NCBI RefSeq assembly: GCF_004799445.1
Contig: NZ_SSNA01000141.1
Location: 1-64,000 of the forward strand
Source: Bradyrhizobium sp.
Lineage (GTDB): Bacteria > Pseudomonadota > Alphaproteobacteria > Rhizobiales > Xanthobacteraceae
Length of the DNA: 64,000 nucleotides
Direction of reading: 5' to 3'
Position numbers and translations under genes: made by a program. The notes under the pieces were generated by a model, which was not told where the DNA came from, searched no databases, and worked only from the letters and a program-made list of their open reading frames with translations. Positions 49,762 to 59,300 of the stretch are shown piece by piece; within the stretch, counting starts at the first letter, position 1; the number at the start of each line of letters is the position of its first letter.

Positions 49762-49947
49762 ATGAGCCACATCATCTTCAAATGTCCCCGGACCGGAATG
49801 AACGTGCAGCACCGGCTGGCGGATCAAGTCGCACCGGACGATCCCCAGGGCGGCTACGAAACCGTGGTCTGCCAAGCCTGTAGCCGGCTTCATTTCATCA
49901 ATCGATCGAACGGCAAACTGCTCGGCGAACAACCACAGCAGCGATAA
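49762..49947 (+). CDS. Small conserved hypothetical protein with cysteine pair
   Basis: This 61-residue protein reads MSHIIFKCPRTGMNVQHRL and ETVVCQACSRLHFINRSNGKLLGE. The C-P-R-T-G...C-x2-C arrangement looks like a small zinc ribbon, with Cys8 and the VCQAC pair as ligands. The function is unknown. Confidence 0.7.
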   Translation: MSHIIFKCPRTGMNVQHRLADQVAPDDPQGGYETVVCQACSRLHFINRSNGKLLGEQPQQR

Positions 49948-49973
49948 TCCGCGCCGCAGTTTCACAGGCCGTC

Positions 49974-50309
49974 TCAGCCGGCGGGAGCCTTCCGGCCCTC
50001 GATATCGGCGTCGGCAAATGCCAAGCCCTGCCGGAGCTCCTTGGCTGACACGAAGCGGGCGCCGATCAGTTCGCCCCTGCGCCAGACCAGCCAGCACACC
50101 CGAAACACTCCGCCGTCCGCCGTGAATGCGAGGCCGAAAATCTTCGGCACCGCCAGCGCACCCACCTCCAGACACGTGCCCTGGTCGGAAACATCCAGGA
50201 TCTGGCACTCGATCCAGGGCGCTTCCGGCGCCGGGATCAGGAATCCCGGCTTGTGCAGTTCAACCCGGACATGCTTTCGCGCGCCGAGGTCTTTGCGATG
50301 TCTCGCCAT
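49974..50309 (-). CDS. PilZ domain-containing protein
   Basis: This 111-residue protein has the PilZ layout: RKHVRVELHKPGFLI at the N-terminus, ECQILDVSDQGTCLEV in the middle and VWRRGELIGARFV at the end. The classical RxxxR...DxSxxG c-di-GMP motif is only partly kept. The ATG at 50309 follows GAGGAAAACG; earlier in-frame codons are less likely. Confidence 0.78.
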   Translation of the reverse strand: MARHRKDLGARKHVRVELHKPGFLIPAPEAPWIECQILDVSDQGTCLEVGALAVPKIFGLAFTADGGVFRVCWLVWRRGELIGARFVSAKELRQGLAFADADIEGRKAPAG

Positions 50310-50422
50310 CGTTTTCCTCACACCGGACCGGGTGGAGCCAGGCAGACAGCTATGATCGAAAAATGTTAACAATTATATGGGGTTGGGAGCGACGCAAGGT
50401 TCCATGATCCGTCAAGAGAGCC

Positions 50423-50653
50423 CTAGTCGGCGCTGCGCAGCCTGCGCATCGTGAATTCGATGTCGCCATCCGGCAGCTCACGCCAGCTTTCGACGCCGCT
50501 CATATAGGCCTGCTTGGGATAGCGGACGAGGAAATCGCGTGCCCTGGTCCGCGCCTTGTCGCGTGGCAGGGTGAACGTCTCGCGCAAAAACCCATCCTCC
50601 TGCCTGCTCCGGCCAGCCATCCGGTCTGCGAGATCGCGCGGGCGAGAGACCAT
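50423..50653 (-). CDS. Small conserved hypothetical protein
   Basis: This 76-residue protein (RSRQEDGFLRETFTLPRDKARTRARDFLVRYP, then YMSGVESWRELPDGDIEFTMRRL) is of a type I associate with Bradyrhizobium; the function is unknown. The ATG at 50653 follows CGGAGTTGCGAC. Confidence 0.65.
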   Translation of the reverse strand: MVSRPRDLADRMAGRSRQEDGFLRETFTLPRDKARTRARDFLVRYPKQAYMSGVESWRELPDGDIEFTMRRLRSAD

Positions 50654-50775
50654 GTCGCAACTCCGACAAATAACGACCGCTTCAATATAGCGCTCCGGTC
50701 CGCCAAACCGAGTCCCCCCGCCGCCCAAGCCAGGGGCGGAATTGAGTCGCCTACCGAACATAAAGCGAATAGGAT

Positions 50776-51036
50776 TTGAAAATTGCCAGCTCCCTCGGCG
50801 CCGGCGACCGGGAGCCCCCGAAGGGACTGCCGCCTGTCGCGAGTGAGCCCGGTGGTGCAGTCAGTTTACCTTCGCCAACAGGCCGGGCGATCCGCCGTCT
50901 CGCCCGCGATTCCACCGATCCTGCCTTGCGTGATAGTCTTCTCAAACTGGCCGATGAATACGCGGCACGCGCCAGCGCCCAGGAAACCGACACCGCAGCC
51001 GGGCAAGCCGGTCCGCTCGATCAGGACGGTGCCTGA
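50776..51036 (+). CDS. Small hypothetical protein
   Basis: This 86-residue frame starts at a TTG after AGGAT. The central part, RAIRRLARDSTDPALRDSLLKLADEYAARA, looks like two helices. The start is uncertain. It ends 52 bp upstream of the Crp/Fnr gene and may be cotranscribed with it. Confidence 0.5.
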   Translation: MKIASSLGAGDREPPKGLPPVASEPGGAVSLPSPTGRAIRRLARDSTDPALRDSLLKLADEYAARASAQETDTAAGQAGPLDQDGA

Positions 51037-51088
51037 CCGGGGCAGCCCTTGGCGCTCGATGCGTCTTCAACCACTGGAATAGCAGGGC

Positions 51089-51841
51089 ATGTCCTTTCGA
51101 CGAACCAACCGGCTCCTCTCGCTCCTGTCGGATGACAACTACGAGCGGTTGCGCCCGCATTTGTCGCATGTGGTTTTCGACTACAAGAAAAGCCTCTACG
51201 AGGCCTCGCGTCCGATCGAACATGTGTACTTCCCGGTCGACGGCGTCGCTTCGCTGGTCATCACGACGTCAGATGGCAGCAGCGCGGAGGTCGGCACGAT
51301 CGGCAACGAGGGAATGGTGGGGTTGCCGATCTGTCTCGGCGACCACGATGCGCCCTCGGCGGCTTACGTCCAGGTTCCGGGCACCGCCCTGCAGATGGAC
51401 GCCCGCGTTTTCCGTGACGAACTCGAACGAAACCGGCCGCTGAACCTGGTCATGCTGCGCTATGCCCATGCCTTCTTCAACCAGGTCGCCCAATCGGCCG
51501 CCTGCGCCCATCTGCACAGGGTCGAGCAGCGCTGTTGCCGCTGGCTCCTGATGACGCGCGACCGGATGCCTTCAGGCGATTTCCTGCTGACCCATGAATT
51601 CCTCGGAATGATGCTCGGCGTGCGGCGAACAACGGTTACCGATGTCATGGGAAGCTTGCAAAAAGCAGGGCTTATCCGATATCGGCGCGGCCACGTCTCG
51701 ATCCTCGATCAGGAGGCTTTGCGGTCCCGCGCCTGCGAATGTTACGACATATCGCGACTGGAATTTGACCGGCTGCTCGGCGATTCCCCGCTCGCTCCGA
51801 GGACCGACAAGAAGCATCGGTTGGTCGGCGAAGTCGGATAG
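51089..51841 (+). CDS. Crp/Fnr family transcriptional regulator, first of two
   Basis: This 250-residue protein has an N-terminal cyclic-nucleotide-binding-like barrel (IEHVYFPVDGVASLV, then AEVGTIGNEGMVGLP) and a C-terminal HTH_Crp domain (LTHEFLGMMLGVRRTTVTDVMGSLQKAGLIRYRRG). The PFPVDG and GNEGMVG motifs are typical of a Bradyrhizobium-rich Crp subgroup without the Fnr cysteine cluster. The ligand is unknown. Confidence 0.88.
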   Translation: MSFRRTNRLLSLLSDDNYERLRPHLSHVVFDYKKSLYEASRPIEHVYFPVDGVASLVITTSDGSSAEVGTIGNEGMVGLPICLGDHDAPSAAYVQVPGTALQMDARVFRDELERNRPLNLVMLRYAHAFFNQVAQSAACAHLHRVEQRCCRWLLMTRDRMPSGDFLLTHEFLGMMLGVRRTTVTDVMGSLQKAGLIRYRRGHVSILDQEALRSRACECYDISRLEFDRLLGDSPLAPRTDKKHRLVGEVG

Positions 51842-52077
51842 ACCATAGCGCCTGCTCCGCTGCGTCCGATTTCCGACACGGAATTCGCTCGCCGGAAACC
51901 CTCCATCCCCGGATTATTGCGCTAGCTGCCCGGCGTGGAATGCACACTATGACGGCTACCGGACCGACAGCGCCTCGATGTTTTCTCTATACATGAGCTT
52001 TCCGCGGACCGCCCTCTCGGAGCGATCTACAATCCCCCTGCGGTAAATCGGCCCGACCGACCGGGCAGGATATCGTA

Positions 52078-52791
52078 GTGGCATTGCCCATTTCCAACGC
52101 CGGTCTTCCCTTGGACAACAAACTGCTCGCCTCGCTTCCACGCGATCATTTCGATCGGCTGCTTCCGCATCTTTCGACGGTTTCCCTGCCGCAGGGAGAC
52201 GTGCTGGTTGAAGCCGGTGACGAGGTCGACCAGATCTACTTTCCGCATTACGGCATGCTGTCGCTGCTCGCGGTGCTGCGCGACGGCAAGGCGATCGAAA
52301 CCGCCACCGTCGGGCGCGAAGGCGTGGTCGGCGCGATGGCTGGCCTTGGCCTCTACAAATCGCTGGTTCGCGTCGTGGTGCAGATGCCGTTGGCCTGCAG
52401 CAAGATCGCTGCACCACATTTCCGCACCGTGGCCGCCGCCAGCGATCCCGTTCGCAATCTCTGCATCCGCTACAACGAGGTATTGTTGTCGCAGGCGCGG
52501 GTCACTGCCGCCTGCAACGCGCTGCATTCGATCGAGGCGCGATTCTGCCGCTGGCTGCTGCAAAGCGCGGACCGGGCGGGCGGCGATACCGTGGCGCTGA
52601 CGCAGGAATTTCTCGCCGAGATGCTCGGGGTGAGACGCACCTCGGTGACGGAGGTCGCGACCAAGGTGCAAAACGCCGGCGCGATCACCTATTCGCGCGG
52701 CGTGATCAGGATCCTGGATCGTCCCGCGCTGCTGCGGATGTCCTGCGAGTGCTACGAAACGCTGGTCGATCAATCGGTCATGCTGGCCTGA
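52078..52791 (+). CDS. Crp/Fnr family transcriptional regulator, second of two
   Basis: This 237-residue protein is a paralogue of the preceding one: VDQIYFPHYGMLSLL, ATVGREGVVGAMAG and an HTH region LTQEFLAEMLGVRRTSVTEVATKVQNAGAITYSRG. The GTG at 52078 follows GCAGGA. A 236-bp gap with no recognised feature separates the two, so each probably has its own promoter. Confidence 0.87.
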   Translation: MALPISNAGLPLDNKLLASLPRDHFDRLLPHLSTVSLPQGDVLVEAGDEVDQIYFPHYGMLSLLAVLRDGKAIETATVGREGVVGAMAGLGLYKSLVRVVVQMPLACSKIAAPHFRTVAAASDPVRNLCIRYNEVLLSQARVTAACNALHSIEARFCRWLLQSADRAGGDTVALTQEFLAEMLGVRRTSVTEVATKVQNAGAITYSRGVIRILDRPALLRMSCECYETLVDQSVMLA

Positions 52792-52888
52792 CCGCGCGCC
52801 GCGCCCGGTTCAGCGCTCATCCCGGAAGTTGGCGGAAACAACAATATCCGCAAGCCCACCACATCCTCGGCGGCCCGGGCCGCCGCCC

Positions 52889-53176
52889 CTAATTTGCGGT
52901 GCTGCCGGTCTTTGTCTTCGGTTTGGCGGATGCAGCCGCCTTGGCGGGGGCCTTGGGCGTATCGGTGCTGCGCACGTTGCCCCAGGGATCGGCCGGGGGC
53001 TTGGCGTCCGGTATTTTCTTCAGCGAATCCTGGTAGGCCTTGTCTCGCGCCGCCTCGGCGTCCTTTTCATCCTGCGTCTTGCCAGGCTTGTCCTGCAGCA
53101 AATTCATTGGGGGCATCTGGGCAAATGCGGGCGAGGCCAGCAGCATGATCAGGGCCGCGACGCGGAAAACTCTCAT
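52889..53176 (-). CDS. Small secreted hypothetical protein
   Basis: This 95-residue protein has a signal peptide (MRVFRVAALIMLLASPAFAQ) and a charged, Pro- and Lys-rich mature part with no recognisable domain. The ATG at 53176 follows GGGGGATATCCC; the longer upstream frame is not needed. A palindrome GGCGGCCC/GGGCCGCC at 52869-52884 just after the stop may be its terminator. Confidence 0.7.
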   Translation of the reverse strand: MRVFRVAALIMLLASPAFAQMPPMNLLQDKPGKTQDEKDAEAARDKAYQDSLKKIPDAKPPADPWGNVRSTDTPKAPAKAAASAKPKTKTGSTAN

Positions 53177-53265
53177 GGGATATCCCCCTGTATTTTGCCA
53201 ATATATCACCGCGCCGACGGCGTCGCCAAGCGCGCCTGGTGACGCCAAACGCTTCGACTGGCGCG

Positions 53266-53391
53266 CTAAAAATGGTCCGACTTGCAGGATTTCGGCAGCC
53301 AATCGTCCCAGATCGGACCGCATTTGGTGCAGCCGTTGAGGAGCAGGCCGACAGCGACAACGCTGAAAATCAGTGCCAATCGCCTGAACAT
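53266..53391 (-). CDS. Very small lipoprotein
   Basis: This 41-residue frame encodes MFRRLALIFSVVAVGLLLNGC, a signal peptide with a good lipobox (LLNGC), then TKCGPIWDDWLPKSCKSDHF. It is of a type I associate with Bradyrhizobium. The start follows GGGAG at long spacing. Confidence 0.7.
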   Translation of the reverse strand: MFRRLALIFSVVAVGLLLNGCTKCGPIWDDWLPKSCKSDHF

Positions 53392-53527
53392 GGTCCACAC
53401 ACTCCCGAACATCGCCTATCATAGGGTCCAAAGTCTGGCATTTTCAAGCCGCCCGGGCGAACGCCTGTTTGCACCGGGAACGCCGCGGATTAAGCATCCA
53501 CGATCCCACGACCAGGAACCAGCCTGC

Positions 53528-53992
53528 ATGCAGAATCAGCCAACGCCAGCGGAATTCGACATCGAGGAAGCCAGGCGCGTGCTTGGCGATGTATTCGCCC
53601 CCTGGGTACAGGATCTCGGGCTGTCGATCGGCAACATCGAATCCGCGCCACCGCCGGGCGCCGCGGCCGACTGGCAGCCGGGCGCGGTGCTGCGCATGGC
53701 TTTCTCGGAACGTCTATGCCGGCACGGCGGCATCGTCTGCGGCCAGGCGCTGATGGCGCTCGCCGACACCTCCATGGTGATCGCGATCCTTGCCGCCAAC
53801 CGCGGCTATCGGCCGATGACGACCGTCGATCAGACCACCCACTTCATGCGCGCCGTCACCCAGTCGGACGTGCTGGCCGATGCCCGGGTGGTCCGGCTCG
53901 GGCGAACCATGAGCTTCGGCCGCGTGACGCTGTCGAGCGCCGCCGACAACAAGCCGGTGGCGATGGTATCGAGCGCTTTTGCGATGCTGTGA
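53528..53992 (+). CDS. PaaI-like hotdog-fold thioesterase
   Basis: This 154-residue protein has the hotdog fold of PaaI-type thioesterases: RHGGIVCGQALMALADTSMVIA carries the HGG...D active-site pattern, followed by TTVDQTTHFMRAV. It should hydrolyse an acyl- or aryl-CoA thioester. The ATG at 53528 is a reasonable start; the frame upstream has no support. Confidence 0.82.
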   Translation: MQNQPTPAEFDIEEARRVLGDVFAPWVQDLGLSIGNIESAPPPGAAADWQPGAVLRMAFSERLCRHGGIVCGQALMALADTSMVIAILAANRGYRPMTTVDQTTHFMRAVTQSDVLADARVVRLGRTMSFGRVTLSSAADNKPVAMVSSAFAML

Positions 53993-54141
53993 GCATGCAA
54001 GCGACGGCGCGCCTGCAGTCAATCATCGCTAACGAAAGCTGAATCAGGAATCAAATACAGCGGACATTCGATTCAATTGCCGGTAATTCCGGATTGCTAT
54101 CCTGAACCCGGAACGATCGGCAATATTCGGGATTCACGGCA

Positions 54142-54384
54142 ATGATCGAGAAACGAACAGCGGCCAGACACAGAGTGCTCAAACACGGCACCCTCGCCTT
54201 TAACGGTGGCGGCGGCGTCGACTGCATGGTCCGGAACATTTCCTCAGGTGGCGCGCGGCTCGACGTCGCCAATCCCGTCGGCCTGCCGCAATCCTTCACG
54301 CTGGTGATCCAGACCGATCAGTTCATGCGGCACTGCCATCCGGTCTGGAGCAACGACACCCGGATCGGCGTCGCATTCGATTAG
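54142..54384 (+). CDS. Single PilZ domain protein
   Basis: This 80-residue protein is one PilZ domain: EKRTAARHRVLKHGTLAF gives the RxxxR motif, and VRNISSGGARLDV the [D/N]xSxxG motif, so c-di-GMP binding is plausible. The ribosome site is weak. Its stop lies at the start of an interspersed repeat. Confidence 0.8.
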   Translation: MIEKRTAARHRVLKHGTLAFNGGGGVDCMVRNISSGGARLDVANPVGLPQSFTLVIQTDQFMRHCHPVWSNDTRIGVAFD

Positions 54385-54467
54385 AGCGTTTTCGAACGAC
54401 GCACGCCCTCGGACTCGATCCGGGGTGGATACCGGTTCGCGTGAAGAAAACGCGTCAAGACAAAAGA
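54383..54467. repeat. Interspersed repeat (AGAGCGTTTTCGA...AACGCGTCAAGA family), copy 2
   Basis: It begins AGAGCGTTTTCGA, contains GGATACCGGTTCGCG and ends GAAAACGCGTCAAGA. It matches the copy at 32508-32598 at both ends. It overlaps the stop of the PilZ gene. Confidence 0.7.
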
Positions 54468-54600
54468 GCGTGGTCCATCAATCCGGATCGGTGGCAGGTC
54501 GCCGTTTCGAAGACCGATTTCAGCGATTGTTGATGGTTCAAACCGAAAAAATCGGCGATAACCCGCGCATTCCCAACCGGCCCCGGGATAAGATCGGCGG

Positions 54601-55008
54601 ATGCTGCGGATCGTTGTTCTTTTGGCCTTCATGGCAGGCGGCGCGCTGGCGCTGGCCGGCTGCGGCATTGCCGACAGCCGCTCGTCGGTGCCGGAGTTCA
54701 TGCGCGCCAAAGCCGATGATCCGCCACCGCCCGAGCCAACTCCCGATGTCAAGCAACTGGTCCGCGAGCGACTGGATTCGGTATTCGTCACCTCGTCTTC
54801 CCCGCAGCAGGTGCAGGTCTCGCCGCCGCGTCACGACCTTCGCGGATTGGGCTGGACGGCATGCGTCAGGGCCGAGCTTACCAACACGATGGGAAAACCG
54901 CTGGGTCTGGAAACCTATCGCATCACGATCAGCGGGGGCGTCATCATCGACCGCCGGCGCGCCGAACCCGAGGACACCTGCGCCTCCGAAACCTACCAGC
55001 CGATCTGA
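54601..55008 (+). CDS. Lipoprotein of unknown function
   Basis: This 135-residue protein has a lipoprotein signal peptide with lipobox LAGC (cysteine at 20). A Pro-rich linker (DDPPPPEPTPDV) and a small domain with VQVSPPRHDLRGLGWTACVRAEL and a late cysteine follow. No known function. Confidence 0.7.
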   Translation: MLRIVVLLAFMAGGALALAGCGIADSRSSVPEFMRAKADDPPPPEPTPDVKQLVRERLDSVFVTSSSPQQVQVSPPRHDLRGLGWTACVRAELTNTMGKPLGLETYRITISGGVIIDRRRAEPEDTCASETYQPI

Positions 55009-55064
55009 GGCCTGCACGCGGACGCCTGATCCGGGACTGAGGAGGGCTTGCGCCGCGCCAACGG

Positions 55065-55637
55065 CTAAGCCCAACTTCCAAGCTTCAGCGCGATCGCCAT
55101 CGTGGCTTCACGGAGCTCATCGGCAAGCGCCCGGTCTTCGATCGCGCGTGCGATGACCATGCCGCCGATGCAAAGCGACGTGAGGGCTATGGCGCATTGC
55201 CTTGCCGGCTGCGCGGACGCCGTCATACCCCGCTCGAACGTTTCGATCATCATCCTGAGCGCCGCCTCCTGCGCCTCTCTGACCGATTGGTCGCTTCGGG
55301 AAAGATCATTGGGCAGGCCGATCAGGGGACAGCTCGCCGCGACATCCTCGAAGTGTTGGCAAGAGAGATAGTCGCGGATGATCTGAGCCGAACGAACCGA
55401 TGCTTTGTCAGCGAAATCCGCACCTTCCAGTTTGCCGCTTACGAAGCAGCTTATAACCTCGGCGTAGAGGTCGCTCTTGCTTTGAAAATAACTGTAGAAA
55501 CCGCCGCGCGTCAGCCCGGCGCCGGCCATGATGTCGTCGATCGAGGCGGCGCTGAATCCGTGGCGGTTGAACAGCTGATGCGCGCTCCGGATGATGCGTT
55601 GCCTGACCTGCTCACGGTGATGAGGCGGATTGGGCAT
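55065..55637 (-). CDS. TetR/AcrR family transcriptional regulator
   Basis: This 190-residue protein has a TetR helix-turn-helix (IIRSAHQLFNRHGFSAASIDDIMAGAGLTRGGFYSYF) and a C-terminal ligand domain of the YjdC/TetR_C type with CPLIGLPNDLSRSD. The ATG at 55637 follows GAGG six bases upstream. It lies downstream of the AhpD-like gene on the same strand, separated by 373 bp. Confidence 0.85.
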   Translation of the reverse strand: MPNPPHHREQVRQRIIRSAHQLFNRHGFSAASIDDIMAGAGLTRGGFYSYFQSKSDLYAEVISCFVSGKLEGADFADKASVRSAQIIRDYLSCQHFEDVAASCPLIGLPNDLSRSDQSVREAQEAALRMMIETFERGMTASAQPARQCAIALTSLCIGGMVIARAIEDRALADELREATMAIALKLGSWA

Positions 55638-56010
55638 CCTCATCCTCGTGCCCGTGCTGAATTGCGACTGAGCGAAATTTGTTCTGAAACATATCGCCTG
55701 ACGTTCTTGATCATCATTTTCCCGATGGCTTCTGTTCGCGCATTCCAGGGCGGCGGCAGAATTGCCCGTCCAATTCATGCAAGACGCCCGGGCAAGGCGA
55801 TCATTCCGCAATCACGAAAATGTAATCGACCCCGCTCCGCAGCGGCGCAGGGCGACAGAGGGGCAGCCGTCCGAAGCGGCGCCATGGCAGCGGGAAGCGG
55901 ACACTCCGACCGCTTGCGGGAGCCTTGTACTTCGAGGGCGGGTTCTCCGACGTCGTCCACAGTTGCGCCGGCAAGGGCGTCGTGCGCGACCGCCGGTAGC
56001 GGCGCCTGAT
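55638..56010. other. Intergenic region upstream of the TetR gene
   Basis: No convincing gene is seen. A plus-strand frame near 55925-55998 (LYFEGGFSDVVHSCAGKGVVRD) reads like the end of a protein but has no start or upstream frame. It could be a gene remnant. Confidence 0.4.
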
Positions 56011-56370
56011 TCAGGCCGCTACGTTCATCTTCTTCTCGAACTGCTCATACGCGGAGATGGCGTCCGCCGCATACATCAGCGATGGACCGCCGCCCATGTA
56101 GATGGCCATGCCAAGCGTCTCCTCCACCTCCTGGCGCGTGGCGCCGAGCTTGACCAGGGTCTCGGTATGGAAGCCGATGCAGCCGTCGCAGCGGGTCGCA
56201 ATGCCGATCGCCAGCGCGATCAGTTCCTTGGTCTTCTTGTCCAGCGCGCCCTCGCGGGTGGCGGCCTGCGCCAGCGCCGAAAAGGCTTTCATGGTGTCGG
56301 GAATGTCCTGGCGCAATTTCCGCAAGTCGCCGGAAATGCGGCTGGTGATATCGGAATAGTTCTTTTCCAT
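56011..56370 (-). CDS. Carboxymuconolactone decarboxylase/AhpD family protein
   Basis: This 119-residue protein has the AhpD-type CxxC...H site as Cys61-Asp-Gly-Cys64 with His68 in CDGCIGFHTE, and an upstream Glu in KTKELIALAIG. It should act as a thiol-disulfide or peroxide-handling protein. It is the last gene of the run arsR-hlyD-RND, starting 11 bp after the RND gene, so it is probably part of the same operon. Confidence 0.87.
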   Translation of the reverse strand: MEKNYSDITSRISGDLRKLRQDIPDTMKAFSALAQAATREGALDKKTKELIALAIGIATRCDGCIGFHTETLVKLGATRQEVEETLGMAIYMGGGPSLMYAADAISAYEQFEKKMNVAA

Positions 56371-56381
56371 GAAGGGACTCC

Positions 56382-59300
56382 CTAGCTGCCTGAGGATGGT
56401 TGCGGCGGCGGTTGCCGCAGCGCGATATAAATGGCGGGGATGACGAGCACCGTGAGCAGCGTTGAGGACGCGAGACCAAACAGCAGCGAAATCGCCAGCC
56501 CCTGGAAGATCGGATCGAGCAGAATGGTCGCCGCGCCGATCATGGCCGCGAGCGCGGTGAGCAGGATCGGCTTGAAGCGCACGGCGCCGGCTTCCAGCAC
56601 CACCTCATGCAGCGACTTGCCCTGTCCGCCGCTGTGACGAATAAAGTCCACCAGCAGGATCGAATTGCGCACGATGATGCCGGCGAGCGCGATGAAACCA
56701 ATCATCGACGTCGCGGTGAAGGGCGCGCCCAACAGCCAGTGGCCGATCAGAATCCCGATCAGCGTCAGCGGGATCGGCGTCAGGATGACGAGCGGCAGCT
56801 TGAAACTTCGGAACTGGGCCACGACCAGCACATAGATGCCGAGGATCGCTGCGCCGAAGGCGGCGCCCATGTCGCGGAATGTTACGTAGGTGATTTCCCA
56901 TTCGCCGTCCCACAACAGCGTCGGACGCGACTCGTCGGCCGGCTGGCCGTGCAGGCTGATGACGGGCTTTGGCAGCGCGCCCCAGTCATGGGCGTCGACG
57001 CGCTTTGCCACTTCGAGCATGCCGTAGAGCGGCGCCTCGAAGCGGCCTGCGAGTTCGGCCATCACCATATCGGCAAACCGGCCATCGCGCCGAAAGATCA
57101 TCGGCGAGCCCTCCTCGACCGTCGCCTTGACGACCTGGCCCAGTTCAACAATCGTCTTGCTTCCGGGAAGCGTATTGGCCGGCACCGGCGTCGAAGCCAG
57201 CGCCTCGGTCCAGGCAAGATCGCGCTTCGGCAGCCTGACGGCGATCTCGATCGGATTGCGGTCTTCGCCGCGATGGGAATAGCCGATCGATACACCTCCG
57301 AACAGCGTCTGGATGCTGTCGTAGACGTCACGCTGCTCGACGCCAAAAAACTCCAGCCGGTCCTGGTCGATCGACAGCCGCAGCCGCGGCCGCCTCTCGC
57401 CGATTGAATCGTCGATATCGACGATGAACGGCACCTCGGCGAAGACCTTTTTGAGCTCGAAGGTGACCGCCCGTCGCGTCGCCGCATCCGGCCCATAGAC
57501 TTCGGCCAGCAGGGTAGCCAGCACGGGCGGCCCGGGTGGTACCTCGACGACCTTGATACTGGTGCCGGGGGGAACGCTGATGGCCTTGAGGCGCTGCCGC
57601 AGATCGAGCGCGATATCGTGGCTCGCCCGCTTGCGATCCCCGCGCGCCGCAAGATTGACCTGCAGCTCACCCAGTTCGGGGCGTTCGCGAACATAATAGT
57701 GACGCACCAGGCCGTTGAAATTAAACGGCGCCGGCGTGCCGGCATAGGATTGCACCGAAGTGATTTCGGGAAGTCCGCGGGCGATATCCGCCGCGGCAAA
57801 CAACGTTCGCTCGGTGTCTTCGAGGCTTGCACCCTCGGGCAGATCGACCATGACCGCGATCTCGGATTTGTTGTCGAACGGCAACAATTTGACGGTCACG
57901 GATTTGGTCGCGAACAGCACCATCGACAGCAACGTCGCGACGCCGACGCCGATCAGGAATATCCAGGCCGAGCGCTTGTTGCGGACGATCGGGGTCGCGA
58001 TGCGGCGGTAGATACGCCCGAGCACGCCTTCGTCATGCGCCGCGTGAGCGGCAACCACGCCATCCTTCGGCGCCAGCCGCAGCATCAGCCAGGGCGCCAC
58101 CACCATCGCGACAAAGAACGAAAACAGCATGGCCGCGGAGGCATTGGCCGGGATCGGCGCCATATAGGGGCCCATCAGCCCCGACACGAACAGCATCGGC
58201 AGCAGCGCGGCAACCACGGTCAGCGTCGCCACGACGGTCGGATTGCCGACTTCGGCGACCGCCTCGATCGTGGCCTGCAGACGGGGCCGTCCGTCCTTCA
58301 TCGCCCAATGGCGGGCGATGTTCTCGACCACCACGATGGCATCGTCGACCAGAATGCCGATCGAAAAAATCAGCGCGAACAGGCTGACGCGATTGATGGT
58401 GTAGCCCATCAGATTGGCGGCGAACAACGTCAGCAATATCGTGGTCGGGATCACGACGAGAGTGACCAGCGCCTCGCGCCAGCCGATTGCAATCGCGATC
58501 AGAACGACGATCGAGATCGTTGCGAGACCGAGGTGAAACAATAGTTCGTTGGCTTTTTCGTTGGCGGTCTCGCCGTAGTCGCGGGTCACGGTGACCTCGA
58601 CGTCATCCGGGATCAGGCGGGCCTTCAGCCCATCGAGCCGGCGCGCAATTTCCTCGGAGACGACCACCGCGTTGGCGCCGGCCCGCTTGGCCAGCGCCAG
58701 GCTGACCGCGGGAACGCGCTCCCAGTTGCCCTTGCCGTCCGACGCATCGTTCCAGACGCGGTGCTCAGCCGCGTTCGGTCCGATCACCACCACGGCCACG
58801 TCCTTGACATAGACCGGTCGTCCGTCTCGCGTCGAAATCAAGAGCAAGCCGATATCGGGAATTCCCGCCAGGGTCTGGCCTGCCGAGACGCTGCGAACGG
58901 TGCCGGCGTCGCGGACCTGTCCCGCCAGGAACGAGCGATTGGCGTCCTTCACCTTGGCGACGAGTTGCTGAAGCGTGACGCCAAACAGCGACAGCTTTTC
59001 CGGATCGGGCTCGACCCTGATCTGCTGGGGGCCGCCGCCGGAAATGTAGGTCAGGCCGATACTGTCGACCTTCATCAATTCGGCGCGCAATTTGTCGGCG
59101 AGCTCGTAGAGGTCCTTGTCCGACCAGCGGCCGGCAGCGAACGGCTTCGGCGAAAGCGTGAGTACGGTCACGGCGACGTCGTTGATGCCGCGGCCGACAA
59201 TCAATGGCTCCGCAATGCCGACGGGAATCCGGTCGAGATTGGCGCGAATCTTCTCATGCACCCGCAGGATCGCATCGTCGGACTTGGTTCCGACCAGAAA

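Noticed and set aside
55925..55998. Possible gene remnant (LYFEGGFSDVVHSCAGKGVV)
   Set aside because: I could not tie it to any family, and there is no start codon or upstream coding sequence.
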